Both the position numbers and the translations under genes were made by a program. Source: Luminiphilus sp. (GTDB lineage Bacteria; Pseudomonadota; Gammaproteobacteria; Pseudomonadales; Halieaceae). From it: a stretch of 64,000 nt of DNA. Shown piece by piece: positions 1 to 14,135 of this stretch (positions are counted from its first letter, which is position 1; every line of letters begins with the position of its first letter). Location: assembly GCA_029242325.1 (NCBI GenBank), contig JAQWUD010000024.1, positions 1-64,000 of the forward strand, in the 5' to 3' direction. The notes beneath the pieces were generated by a model that saw only the letters and a list, made by a program, of their open reading frames with translations, had not been told where the DNA came from and ran no database searches.

Positions 1-54
1 CATCCCAATGAGTGCGGCATCTATGTGCCTGACGGGCAGGATTTCGCTAAGTAA
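1..54 (+). CDS. 3' end of an unidentified protein-coding gene (partial)
   Basis: The first frame is open from base 1 and ends in TAA at 52-54, giving a 17-residue C-terminal tail that contains NECGIYVPDG. The gene begins outside the window. The tail is too short to assign to a family. It is listed because the frame is open and is followed by a long gene-free stretch, as expected after a gene end. I cannot say what it does, and the frame could be fortuitous. Confidence 0.4.
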   Translation, partial: HPNECGIYVPDGQDFAK

Positions 55-424
55 CTGGCTCTGAAAAACCCATTCAGACGGAGAATAATTGGAGGCCTAA
101 TAAACCGAAATCGTCAGATTGACCGTAATGTATCTGGGCGGCAACCATCACAATCACAACAGCCGATAGCTTCTTTTTTTTAAATCCAGCTTTTAAATGT
201 GGCAGCAGTATCACTGATATCAACGACAGGCGTTTACGGCCCCCGTGTCAAAAATTAACCCCGGCCCCAGTTAGATATATAAGGCAAATCTGAATGAAGT
301 TGCGCACGCGTGGTGGTGGCAGCCAGTTTGCAAAAAAAAACGTGTTGTATGTTGTACGAATAAAATGAAGCTTAGGGAGAGGTCTTTAGCTATATTTCAA
401 GATACTGATATAATTAGACAAATT
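55..424. other. Gene-free, A+T-richer intergenic stretch next to tRNA-Pro
   Basis: These 370 bases lie between the partial gene end and the tRNA-Pro 3' end. They are visibly richer in A and T than the rest of the window, with a T8-9 run near 173-181 and an A9 run near 331-339. No reading frame with a start codon and ribosome-binding site is convincing on either strand. The A run would read as a T run downstream of the minus-strand tRNA, but I see no strong hairpin beside it, so I do not call a terminator. No second copy of the tRNA 3' end is visible. Confidence 0.6.
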
Positions 425-501
425 TGGTCGGTGTGAGAGGATTCGAACCTCCGACCCCTTCCTCCCGAAGGAAGTGCGCTACCAGGCTGCGCCACACACC
501 G
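425..501 (-). tRNA. tRNA-Pro, anticodon CGG
   Basis: The minus strand folds into a complete 77-nt cloverleaf with an encoded CCA. The 7-bp acceptor stem is CGGTGTG/CACACCG. The D arm contains AGCCTGGTA, the anticodon stem is CTTCC/GGAAG around loop TTCGGGA (anticodon CGG), and the T loop is TTCGAAT. It decodes CCG proline codons and closely resembles enterobacterial proK. It lies 65 bases downstream of the DUF3094 gene on the same strand with no clear terminator between, so the two may share a transcript. A weak promoter-like TATTCT precedes the 5' end by about nine bases. Confidence 0.97.
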
Positions 502-566
502 AGGCGGGCAGAATACCAAAAGCAGAGCAAAACTCGAAATGAGGCGCAAAATTTCCGAAGGTAACT

Positions 567-779
567 TCAGTAAATTCCCGCCCATCGAGCAATCAACTGG
601 CTCAAGAGGCTGAAGCCTGCCACCACTGCCATCAAGAGAAAAATCATAAACACGGGGCGAAAAGGTTTTCGCTCTACTGAATTGACGCCCCGCTCCAGAA
701 ACGCATCCACCTTCTTCTGATCTGCCGTTGAGAGCTTGCTCGTTTGCACAAGGTCTGGCTCGGCGTCATCTGATTGCAT
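567..779 (-). CDS. DUF3094 family small membrane protein
   Basis: The product has 70 residues: a polar N-terminal half, then one hydrophobic helix at about residues 44-64, so it is a single-pass inner-membrane protein with its N-terminus probably inside. The segment LSTADQKKVDAFL followed by VERKPFRP and the helix is the pattern I recognise from the DUF3094 family of Pseudomonas and relatives, which has about the same length. No biochemical function is established for that family. The gene sits alone between comF (divergent) and the tRNA-Pro gene on its own strand. Confidence 0.75.
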   Translation of the reverse strand: MQSDDAEPDLVQTSKLSTADQKKVDAFLERGVNSVERKPFRPVFMIFLLMAVVAGFSLLSQLIARWAGIY

Positions 780-996
780 AGGCCAAAGTCACAGTCATCA
801 AAGATCCCACACTCTAAGGCCTGAATACGCTAAGACCAAGTCGCTCGGCGGCTATCGATCATTGAGATCAAGGGTTGGAACGGGTCTTCCCTGCACACCG
901 CTGTTGTCGCTACGTTACTCCTAACCTTATTGATGCCGCTTCGCCGCCAGTAGCAATGCGCATCACGCCAACAGGGGGCGCCCAAGGTCAGCATCA

Positions 997-1836
997 ATGC
1001 CATTCACCCAGCCGCTCCTCTCAGGTGCATTACAGATCGTTCGATGGCTCAACCCGCCAGTTTGTTTGCTGTGCCATGAGACACATACCGGAGTTCGCCC
1101 AATCTGTGTGGCGTGCCAGGACACCCTGCCCCGCAATCCTGAAGCGTGTCGCAAGTGCGCCCTACCGCTTCCAACGACTTCGCGACAACACACACCGAGG
1201 CAATTCAGTTCTGGATCCCTGATCAAAACGGATGCCTTTTTTACCAGACAAAAAACGCGCTCATCGCCATCTCAGCAGATGGTTTGCGACCCATGCCGCC
1301 ACACACCGCCCATCATGACCGAGACGCTGGCACCGTTTTTAATGCGCGGTGCGATCAGGGACCTGATCCATATCTGGAAGTTTCGCTATCACCCCCACCT
1401 CACACCCCTGCTGGCGACGCTGTTCGCTGAAGCCAGCTTCCACCTTGCCCCACGAGCAGCGAATAGCCCGGGCATATTGGTACCGATCCCGACCCACTGG
1501 GATCGCATGCTACACCGAGGATTCGATCACACCTGGCTACTGGCGCAAGCACTCAATCAACACATCCCTTGCTCCCCAGGAGTCAAATCATGGCTCAAGA
1601 ATCGAGAACGGCGAGTCGCCCAGCATCGCCTCAGCAGGGCTGAGCGCTTATCCAACGCCAGCGCGTGCTTCCGTGCATCACCTAAAATGGCCGGCAGCGC
1701 GGTGATCGTGGTGGATGATGTCATCACCACCGGGGCCACTGCATCAGCAGCGGCCCAAGCCTGTATCGACGCGGGAGCCAGATCAGTTAAGGTATGGTGC
1801 GTCGCGAGAACACCCGCACCCGGGCTCTCGCGCTAA
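997..1836 (+). CDS. comF: ComF family phosphoribosyltransferase-like protein
   Basis: The product has 279 residues. The N-terminal part carries a ComF-type zinc-ribbon set of cysteines (CLLC, CVAC and CRKC, residues about 23-55). The C-terminal part is a type I phosphoribosyltransferase fold with the PRPP-binding motif VIVVDDVITTGATA near residues 232-245. ComF/GntX proteins are linked to DNA uptake or to use of DNA as a nutrient; the substrate is not firmly known. In many gammaproteobacteria comF stands beside bioB, but no bioB is seen here. An AAGG lies about ten bases before the chosen ATG. srkA follows 29 bases later on the same strand. Confidence 0.85.
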   Translation: MPFTQPLLSGALQIVRWLNPPVCLLCHETHTGVRPICVACQDTLPRNPEACRKCALPLPTTSRQHTPRQFSSGSLIKTDAFFTRQKTRSSPSQQMVCDPCRHTPPIMTETLAPFLMRGAIRDLIHIWKFRYHPHLTPLLATLFAEASFHLAPRAANSPGILVPIPTHWDRMLHRGFDHTWLLAQALNQHIPCSPGVKSWLKNRERRVAQHRLSRAERLSNASACFRASPKMAGSAVIVVDDVITTGATASAAAQACIDAGARSVKVWCVARTPAPGLSR

Positions 1837-1865
1837 GATGACCGCCCTGAGGCGCGAGAACAGCA

Positions 1866-2840
1866 ATGACTCATCCCTTCGATACGTTGACACCTGATTC
1901 AGTAATCGGCTGCGCCGAGTCGATCGGCCTGGAGACTGATCTCCGGCTGCTGGCACTCAACAGCTACGAGAACCGGGTCTATCAGGTAGGCCTGGAGGAA
2001 GCTGAGCCGGTCATCGTCAAGTTTTACCGCCCGGAGCGCTGGTCCCGCGAACAGATCCTTGAGGAGCATGCATTCGCTCTGGAGCTGGAAGCAAATGACC
2101 TCTCGGTAGTCGCGCCACTATCAATCGGCGGTCATACCTTGCATGAAGCACAAGGGTTTCTCATCGCCGCTTTCTCACGCCGCGGCGGCCATGCGCCAGA
2201 ACTCGACAACTTTCATCATCTGCTGGGGTTGGGTCGCACATTGGGGCGAATGCACGGAGTGGGGGGGGCCTGCGCGTTCGAACACCGGATTGATTACTCA
2301 CTGGAGCGATGGCTGCAAGAACCCATCGACTATCTCGCCACCGAGTGGATCCCTGCCGAGCTGCGCCCAGCCTGGGACACATTGGGCGCAGACCTGATCG
2401 ACCGGTGTGTCGCACTGATGTCTGACGTGATGCCCAGTGATGGCATTCGACTTCACGGCGATTGCCACGTCGGCAATATCCTATGGCGTGATGATACCCC
2501 GCACTTTGTAGATTTAGACGACTGCGTCACCGGGCCCGCCATTCAGGACTTGTGGATGTTCCTCTCCGGTGACCGCAACCAGAGGGAGCGCCAATTATCG
2601 GAACTCATCGCGGGCTACGAGGAATTTAACGATTTTGATCCACGGCAAATTAAGTGGATAGAGGCCTTAAGAACCGCCCGCATGGTCTATTACAGCGCCT
2701 GGCTGGCGCGCCGCTGGGATGATCCCGCTTTCCCCGCCGCTTTCCCCTGGTTTGGTCAGTCGCGCTACTGGGCGGATCAGATTCTTGCGCTGAGAGAGCA
2801 ACTCGCGCTCCTCGAAGAACCCCCGTTGCGACTACTGTGA
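1866..2840 (+). CDS. srkA: Stress response Ser/Thr kinase SrkA (YihE family)
   Basis: A cytoplasmic protein kinase-like enzyme of 324 residues, close to E. coli YihE/SrkA (328). The kinase-like (APH/CHK fold) catalytic loop is visible as LHGDCHVGNILW and the metal-binding aspartates as FVDLDDC, near residues 196-220. SrkA phosphorylates protein substrates and protects cells during envelope and oxidative stress; in E. coli the Cpx system controls it. Here it follows comF rather than dsbA. A G8 run (2261-2268) lies inside the frame, so a one-base error or slip there would truncate the protein. Its stop is one base from the stop of the convergent acyltransferase gene. Confidence 0.88.
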   Translation: MTHPFDTLTPDSVIGCAESIGLETDLRLLALNSYENRVYQVGLEEAEPVIVKFYRPERWSREQILEEHAFALELEANDLSVVAPLSIGGHTLHEAQGFLIAAFSRRGGHAPELDNFHHLLGLGRTLGRMHGVGGACAFEHRIDYSLERWLQEPIDYLATEWIPAELRPAWDTLGADLIDRCVALMSDVMPSDGIRLHGDCHVGNILWRDDTPHFVDLDDCVTGPAIQDLWMFLSGDRNQRERQLSELIAGYEEFNDFDPRQIKWIEALRTARMVYYSAWLARRWDDPAFPAAFPWFGQSRYWADQILALREQLALLEEPPLRLL

Positions 2841-2841
2841 C

Positions 2842-3570
2842 CTATCCGCCGCGCCGTGCACCCGGGTATATTAGCGTCCAGAGCCAAAACCAGACACGAT
2901 TCTTCGACAACACATAGCGATCGAGATCCCTAAATTGCCGAGCTGCCAGCTCAGGATCAGCATAGACGTCCATACGGGTATACCGGGGCGCTCGAGCATC
3001 CAGCGTTTTTACAACCTTGGCAGGGTTGCCCGCCACAACAACGTTGGCGGGGACATCTCCGGTCACGACAGATCCGGCTGCAACGACACTGTTATCTCCA
3101 ATCGTCACACCTTTGAGCACCGTCGCGTGGTCGCCGACCCAGACGTTGTCACCCAGTATCACTGGCGTGGGTTCGTCAGCCCGATCGATACGATCATATA
3201 ATCCATGCCAGTCCGAATCAGTAATGTAGGCGCCGTTTGCCAGCATGCAGCTGTCACCCAGCACAATCTCGTCGCTGGCACTGATGCGGGAGCCCGGACT
3301 CATCAGGCAAGCATTGCCCAGTGTGATACTGCCCTGCCCCGCTTCACGTCCCCATACCCCAATCTGCACCCTCTGGCTGGCGGTATTGATCGCCGTGAAA
3401 GAATGACCAATCCGGATATTGGGACCAGAAATATCGACAAACCAGGGTGCCATGATGGTCGCATGTCTCCCTAAGTGGGCACACCGAGGCCGGATAAACC
3501 AGTTGATCCACGCGCTGCGGAAAGCGAGGTAGGTCTGCTTGACCCAAAAGGGACGGAGGTCTTCTCGCAT
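2842..3570 (-). CDS. Hexapeptide-repeat acyltransferase (WbbJ/maltose acetyltransferase-like)
   Basis: The open frame extends further upstream, but I start at the ATG at 3570 (MREDLRPFW, 242 residues) because the upstream residues look non-coding and overlap the divergent methyltransferase gene. The middle and C-terminal parts show left-handed beta-helix repeats (for example [15 protein letters not shown] and [15 protein letters not shown]) ending with [22 protein letters not shown], the standard end of the LbH acetyltransferase coil. It presumably transfers an acyl group from a CoA donor to a sugar or similar acceptor. The acceptor cannot be deduced and no polysaccharide genes are nearby. 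Confidence 0.8.
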   Translation of the reverse strand: MREDLRPFWVKQTYLAFRSAWINWFIRPRCAHLGRHATIMAPWFVDISGPNIRIGHSFTAINTASQRVQIGVWGREAGQGSITLGNACLMSPGSRISASDEIVLGDSCMLANGAYITDSDWHGLYDRIDRADEPTPVILGDNVWVGDHATVLKGVTIGDNSVVAAGSVVTGDVPANVVVAGNPAKVVKTLDARAPRYTRMDVYADPELAARQFRDLDRYVLSKNRVWFWLWTLIYPGARRGG

Positions 3571-3618
3571 GGATAACCTTTCAGCGTTGCACCAGGAATT
3601 GCTGGGTATGATGTCAAG

Positions 3619-4299
3619 GTGACTGCTCCTCCGCAAACAGACCGACGCAAGGCCGAAAGCGTGCTCAAAACTGATCAACTGACACCGCACCCTGATCTGG
3701 CTGCAATTGTTCAGCAGCACCAGCGACACCCCTGGAAAAAACCGTGCCCCGCCCATACGCGAGCAGCGTTCGACCGATTGCTGGAACGATGCGGCTGTGA
3801 TGCCAGACCATTGATTCTCGACTCTTTCTGCGGCACGGGCATGAGTACCGCGATCCTTGCCGAGCGCTTTCCCAACGCCTTAGTGATCGGTCTGGACCAA
3901 TCGTCACATCGACTCGGGAAACACCGCGCTTCAGATCGCGATAATTATTTGCTGTTGCAGGCCGAGGCCGAACCCTTTTGGTATTGCCTGGCAGAAGCGG
4001 GGCTCACCCTCATAGCACACTGGATTTTGTACCCAAACCCGTGGCCAAAAGCGTCGCAACTTAAGCGGCGCGTTCATGGTCACGGCGCATTTCCGGTGCT
4101 CGCACAGCTGGGTGGCGAGATGGAGCTTAGAACCAACTGGCGTGTATTCGCCGAAGAATTTGCTGAGGCAGCGGCGCTCATCGGCTTATCAGGCGCAATG
4201 GAGCGCTTTTCAACAGATGACCCAATGACTTTATTTGAGCGTAAATATCACAAACGGGGGCATGATTTATGGCGGTTTCGAGGTGCATTCTTCAACTAG
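3619..4299 (+). CDS. TrmB-like SAM-dependent methyltransferase
   Basis: The product has 226 residues and a GTG start. The SAM-binding motif is [16 protein letters not shown] near residue 65. [14 protein letters not shown] near residue 138 corresponds to the FPDPWPKxxHxKRR signature of tRNA (guanine-46-N7) methyltransferase TrmB. The end [15 protein letters not shown] corresponds to the TrmB C-terminal TxFExRGxxxGHxxxDL motif. The long N-terminal lead and the altered signature suggest a second, divergent TrmB-family member often annotated as TrmB-like in gammaproteobacteria. Whether it modifies G46 of tRNA or another base is unknown. It diverges from the acyltransferase gene with only 48 bases between starts. 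Confidence 0.78.
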   Translation: MTAPPQTDRRKAESVLKTDQLTPHPDLAAIVQQHQRHPWKKPCPAHTRAAFDRLLERCGCDARPLILDSFCGTGMSTAILAERFPNALVIGLDQSSHRLGKHRASDRDNYLLLQAEAEPFWYCLAEAGLTLIAHWILYPNPWPKASQLKRRVHGHGAFPVLAQLGGEMELRTNWRVFAEEFAEAAALIGLSGAMERFSTDDPMTLFERKYHKRGHDLWRFRGAFFN

Positions 4300-4371
4300 C
4301 GTGAAGCGGAACCATGCGATACCCTGCTTCGCCCAAAATGATCATCTTTCCAGTGAACGGGGTGACAGACC

Positions 4372-5196
4372 ATGACTGCAACCCAAAAAGATGGCATCGA
4401 TCAGATGCAAAACGGCGACCCGATCTGGGCACGCATCCGGGCTGAAACCCTTGAGGTCGCTGCAGCTGAGCCCATTCTTGCGAGCTTTCTACACGCAACC
4501 ATCCTGAATCACGATGAGCTGGAATGTGCGCTGAGCTTTCATCTTGCCAATCTGCTCGACGGCCCCTCGGCACCGGCAATGATGTTGCGCGAGGTTATTT
4601 TGGAGGCGCTCCGGGACGACAGCGGCATCCGCTGCGCTATTCGCGATGATTTAAACGCCATTCTGGATCGTGATTCAGCCTGCCATGAGCTGTATATCCC
4701 GTTCCTTTATTTCAAGGGTTTTCACGCACTGCAGATCCATCGGGTCGGCCATTGGCTATGGGAGCATGGTCGCCAGCCGTTGGCGCATTTCCTGCAGAGC
4801 CAAATGGCGAGCCAGTTTGCTATCGATGTTCATCCCGCCGCCCGCTTCGGGCACGGCATCATGCTAGATCATGCCACGGGGCTGGTGGTAGGAGAGACTG
4901 CCGTGGTGGGCAATCGGGTATCGATCCTGCAGTCGGTAACGCTGGGGGGAACGGGTAAGGAAGATGGCGACAGGCACCCCAAAATCGCTGACGGCGTCCT
5001 GATCAGTGCCGGCGCCAAGATCCTTGGTAATATTCTGGTAGGTGAGGGTGCCAAAGTGGGCGCGGGATCAGTCGTACTCCACGATGTACCCGCGCACACT
5101 ACCGTTGCTGGTGTGCCAGCCAAAGTGGTGGGCAAGCCCACCTCCAGCTCGCCGGCGCTGGACATGGATCATGCCATTCCCGAATCTCAGTGGTAA
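4372..5196 (+). CDS. cysE: Serine O-acetyltransferase
   Basis: CysE makes O-acetylserine from serine and acetyl-CoA, the first step of cysteine synthesis, in the cytoplasm. The 274-residue product has the family's all-alpha N-terminal domain (to about residue 145) and a C-terminal left-handed beta-helix with the catalytic [19 protein letters not shown] region near 151-169 and [20 protein letters not shown]. Length matches E. coli CysE (273). It ends in IPESQW rather than the E. coli GDGI tail; a C-terminal isoleucine normally docks into cysteine synthase, so complex formation here is uncertain. Its last ten bases overlap the convergent hemE gene. Confidence 0.95.
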   Translation: MTATQKDGIDQMQNGDPIWARIRAETLEVAAAEPILASFLHATILNHDELECALSFHLANLLDGPSAPAMMLREVILEALRDDSGIRCAIRDDLNAILDRDSACHELYIPFLYFKGFHALQIHRVGHWLWEHGRQPLAHFLQSQMASQFAIDVHPAARFGHGIMLDHATGLVVGETAVVGNRVSILQSVTLGGTGKEDGDRHPKIADGVLISAGAKILGNILVGEGAKVGAGSVVLHDVPAHTTVAGVPAKVVGKPTSSSPALDMDHAIPESQW

Positions 5197-6248
5197 GCGG
5201 GAGAGAGCTCCACAACCGCGTTCACCATCGCCGCCACGTGATCGGGATCGATCCCGGGCGTCACGCCGTGGCCCAGATTAAACACGTGGCCGCTTCCCTC
5301 TCCAAATGAAGAGAGGATCTGACTGACCTCTGAGCGAATGCGCTCGGGCGAGGCATTCAACAAAGTCGGGTCCATGTTTCCCTGCAGGCATGCCTTGTCA
5401 CCCACACGCGCTCTCGCCGCGCCGATATCCGTCGTCCAGTCCAACCCGACCGCGTCGGCGCCGCTCTCCACAATAGCCTCGAGCCATTGTCCACCGCCCT
5501 TCGTAAACACAATCACCGGCACGCGACGACCCTCGGCTTCCCGCGGCAACTGCTCGATGATCTCTGCCATATAGCGCAAAGAAAACTCTCGGTAAGCGCT
5601 GTGGCTCAAGGAGCCACCCCAGGTATCGAATATCTGCAGTACCTGTGCGCCATGGCGCACCTGCTCCGTCAGATAAACCGCCACCGATTTAGCCAGTTTG
5701 GAGAGCAGTTGGTGCATCACGTCAGGCTCATTGAAGGCCAGTGACTTCACCTTCGCAAAGTCCTTACTGGATCCACCCTCCACCATGTAAGTAGCGAGGG
5801 TCCAGGGGCTTCCCGCGAAACCAATCAACGGCACACTGCCTTTCAGCTCTCGGCGAATTAACGACACCGCATCCATCACGTAACCCAGTTCATTGGCCGC
5901 CCGATCAGGGTCTAAGGCAGCAATCCCGGCTGCCGAAGACACGGGCCTTTCAAAACGCGGGCCCTCGCCCTCGGAAAAATACAGGCCGAGGCCCAATGCG
6001 TCGGGGACCGTCAGAATGTCGGAAAACAGGATCGCGGCGTCCATCGCATAGCGGCGCAGCGGTTGTAGGGTTACCTCGCAGGCCAGCTCGGGGTTAGTAC
6101 ACAGGCTCATAAAACTGCCCGCCTCAGCGCGAGTGGCCCGATATTCGGGGAGATAGCGGCCTGCCTGGCGCATCATCCAAAGGGGTGTTCGGTCTACCGG
6201 CTCACGCATCAGCGCGCGCAAAAACCGGTCGTTTTCCAAGCTGACCAT
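5187..6248 (-). CDS. hemE: Uroporphyrinogen decarboxylase
   Basis: HemE removes four carboxyl groups from uroporphyrinogen III to give coproporphyrinogen III in heme synthesis. The 353-residue length is typical. The N-terminal signature [16 protein letters not shown] (residues about 22-37) contains the substrate-binding arginines, and [17 protein letters not shown] near 143-159 is the second family signature. An AGAGAG ribosome-binding sequence lies just upstream of the ATG at 6248. The gene follows gltBD on the same strand as in Pseudomonas, separated by 150 bases. Confidence 0.97.
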   Translation of the reverse strand: MVSLENDRFLRALMREPVDRTPLWMMRQAGRYLPEYRATRAEAGSFMSLCTNPELACEVTLQPLRRYAMDAAILFSDILTVPDALGLGLYFSEGEGPRFERPVSSAAGIAALDPDRAANELGYVMDAVSLIRRELKGSVPLIGFAGSPWTLATYMVEGGSSKDFAKVKSLAFNEPDVMHQLLSKLAKSVAVYLTEQVRHGAQVLQIFDTWGGSLSHSAYREFSLRYMAEIIEQLPREAEGRRVPVIVFTKGGGQWLEAIVESGADAVGLDWTTDIGAARARVGDKACLQGNMDPTLLNASPERIRSEVSQILSSFGEGSGHVFNLGHGVTPGIDPDHVAAMVNAVVELSPAYH

Positions 6249-6398
6249 GCTATCGACTCTCTGTTTTTAATTAGCTGTTATGGGTATTTTTTTCACTGTG
6301 GTGGGCGTCATTTCGCGATCCCGCCCATCTACTCTCACTCTACCGCCGAACCGCTCCATTCTGCGGCCTTACGAACTCCCATCGATACCGGCTTGATA

Positions 6399-12321
<5,923 letters not shown>

Positions 12322-12399
12322 ATATCCACGTTTCACTGGTGAACCGGCGCGATGGGCCGGAGAAACAACCCCTATCGGGGCCTAAACAAAAGGGGACGT

Positions 12400-12428
12400 A
12401 GTTTACACACCCATCGGGCGCCACTCAA
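12400..12428 (-). promoter_or_regulatory. Sigma-70-type promoter of gltBD
   Basis: On the minus strand TTGAGT (12423-12428) and TAAACT (12400-12405) are separated by exactly 17 bases, giving a start near 12393, about 70 bases before gltB. The predicted leader holds two small hairpins, CCCC/GGGG at 12369-12380 and CCGGC/GCCGG at 12344-12360. The first is followed by TTGTTTC, which could also make it a weak terminator of aroB transcripts. This is a pattern match only. Confidence 0.55.
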
Positions 12429-12447
12429 TTGCCGTCAACTTCGCCGA

Positions 12448-13545
12448 TTAGGCGTCTATCAGGCCCTCAATGTCGCGCTTTGTGACGCTTTCGGTGATGA
12501 CCGGACTACCCAACCGCTGTAGTAAAATATAGCGAACTTTACCGGCAGCCACTTTTTTGTCGCTGGACATGGCATCCAGCAGTTTAGAAGCGGTCACACC
12601 GGGTGGCGGACCGATGGGGAGTCCTAGCGACTGATTAAAATCGATCAGTTGCGCAACAGTTGCTGGTTCAATCGCGCCGCGCGCCGATGACAGCCTGGCG
12701 GCCATGACCATCCCCGCCGCAACCGCCTCGCCATGCAGCCATTGACCATACCCCTGAATACGCTCGATGGCATGACCAAACGTGTGTCCAAAGTTCAGGT
12801 GAGCGCGCGCACCACTCTCTCGCTCATCCTCTGCAACAACCGCAGCCTTAACCTCGCAACTCCGGCGTACAGCGGTGGCGACCGTCTCCAGATGACGCGC
12901 CTTAAGATCAGACGCGTGCTGAATCAACCAGTCAAAAAAAGCGCTGTCGCGAATCAAGCCGTATTTTATGACCTCGGCCAAACCTGCAACGTACTCGCGC
13001 TCGGGCAAGGTGCCAAGCGTATCGAGATCTACGACCACTCGGCGCGGCTGATGAAAAGCGCCAATCAGATTTTTCCCCATGGCGTGATTCACGCCCGTCT
13101 TGCCGCCCACAGAAGAATCCACCTGCGCCAGTAAGGTGGTGGGTACCTGAATAAAGTCTGCGCCACGGAGAAAGCAGGCCGCCGCAAACCCCGTCATGTC
13201 ACCGATGACGCCGCCACCCAGCGCAATAAAAAGGCTCTGCCTTTCATGCCTATCACCCAGCGCCGCATCGAGAATCTGCTGTACGGTGCCCATATGCTTG
13301 TGCTGTTCGCCGGCAGGTAGCTGCACCGTGGTAAAGCGCCCGACCTCACCCAGCGCGCTGTGCAAAGACGCGGCGTAGTGCGGTCCGACCTGATCATCTG
13401 TCACAAGCACAACGCCGCGGCCACCCACCCATTGCTGCCACCGCGAGGTGTCAGTCAGCAGGCCGCGACCTATTTCAATGGGGTAGCTTCGTTCGAGACT
13501 GTCAGCAGCCAGGTTAACGTGAACGGTATGGAGGGCCTCTGCCAT
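12448..13545 (-). CDS. aroB: 3-dehydroquinate synthase
   Basis: AroB converts DAHP to 3-dehydroquinate using NAD+ and a divalent metal, the second step of the shikimate pathway. The 365-residue length matches E. coli (362). Visible family features are the NAD-binding LGGGVIGDMTGFAAACFLRG near residues 109-128, PTTLLAQVDSSVGGKTGVNH near 135-154, and the metal-binding HLNFGHTFGHAIE near 249-261. It lies 27 bases after aroK on the same strand, at the end of the pilM-aroB block. In Pseudomonas a SPOR-domain (DamX-like) gene usually separates aroB from gltB; here there is only promoter sequence. Confidence 0.97.
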   Translation of the reverse strand: MAEALHTVHVNLAADSLERSYPIEIGRGLLTDTSRWQQWVGGRGVVLVTDDQVGPHYAASLHSALGEVGRFTTVQLPAGEQHKHMGTVQQILDAALGDRHERQSLFIALGGGVIGDMTGFAAACFLRGADFIQVPTTLLAQVDSSVGGKTGVNHAMGKNLIGAFHQPRRVVVDLDTLGTLPEREYVAGLAEVIKYGLIRDSAFFDWLIQHASDLKARHLETVATAVRRSCEVKAAVVAEDERESGARAHLNFGHTFGHAIERIQGYGQWLHGEAVAAGMVMAARLSSARGAIEPATVAQLIDFNQSLGLPIGPPPGVTASKLLDAMSSDKKVAAGKVRYILLQRLGSPVITESVTKRDIEGLIDA

Positions 13546-13572
13546 GAATAAATCGCTCCCGGGGGGTAGTAC

Positions 13573-14124
13573 TCAGTTCGCGCCTCGAACTAAAAGGCCG
13601 CGATCCTCAAGTGCTTGCTGAATTTGCCTGGCAACCTTTCGTGCATTGCTGCCGCCATCGGAAATGATGACATCTGCCAGCTCCCTGTAAAGCGGTTCCC
13701 GCTCCGCCATCAGGCGTCCTAATGTTGCTTGGCGGTCTCCGCCTTTAAGCAGAGGACGCCCCTCCCCCGACCCCGTGCGCTTGACCTGCTGCGCCACGCT
13801 CACATCGAGATAAATGACGACCCCAAGCCGAGACATCAGCTCCCGGTTGGCGGCTGTCACGACTGCACCGCCACCAGTAGCAATGACGACCCGTGTCTGC
13901 TCCGAAAGTTCCTGCAATACGCTGGCTTCTCGCCGCCGAAAGCCGTCCTCGCCCTCTACATCAAATATCCACGGAATATCAGCACCCGCGCGCGTCTCGA
14001 TCTCGGCGTCGCTGTCAACAAAATCACAATGTAAAAGGCTGGCGAGATGACGTCCCACGGTGGACTTACCTGACCCCATCGGCCCGATCATAAACAGACA
14101 AAAAACTTGAGGTTCCTCGGACAT
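13573..14124 (-). CDS. aroK: Shikimate kinase
   Basis: AroK phosphorylates shikimate with ATP. The 183-residue product has the P-loop GPMGSGKST (residues about 14-22), the shikimate-binding DSDAEIE and the second region ATGGGAVVTAANRELM, with the lid arginine region RTGSGEGRPLL. It stands between pilQ (11 bases upstream) and aroB, the order conserved in many gammaproteobacteria, and is probably co-transcribed with the pilus genes. Confidence 0.96.
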   Translation of the reverse strand: MSEEPQVFCLFMIGPMGSGKSTVGRHLASLLHCDFVDSDAEIETRAGADIPWIFDVEGEDGFRRREASVLQELSEQTRVVIATGGGAVVTAANRELMSRLGVVIYLDVSVAQQVKRTGSGEGRPLLKGGDRQATLGRLMAEREPLYRELADVIISDGGSNARKVARQIQQALEDRGLLVRGAN

Positions 14125-14135
14125 GATCGCGCGAT

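Noticed and set aside
425-501. tRNA-Pro as an attachment site of an integrated element
   Set aside because: No integrase gene, no direct repeat of the tRNA 3' end and no mobile genes occur in the window.
6302-6327. Hairpin TGGGCG/CGCCCA between hemE and gltD considered as a terminator
   Set aside because: No T run follows on either strand (the minus strand has an A run), the arms are six bases and the loop is 14 bases.
12322-12447. Riboswitch or T-box in the gltB leader
   Set aside because: The two short hairpins do not build any riboswitch fold I recognise, and the leader is only about 70 bases.
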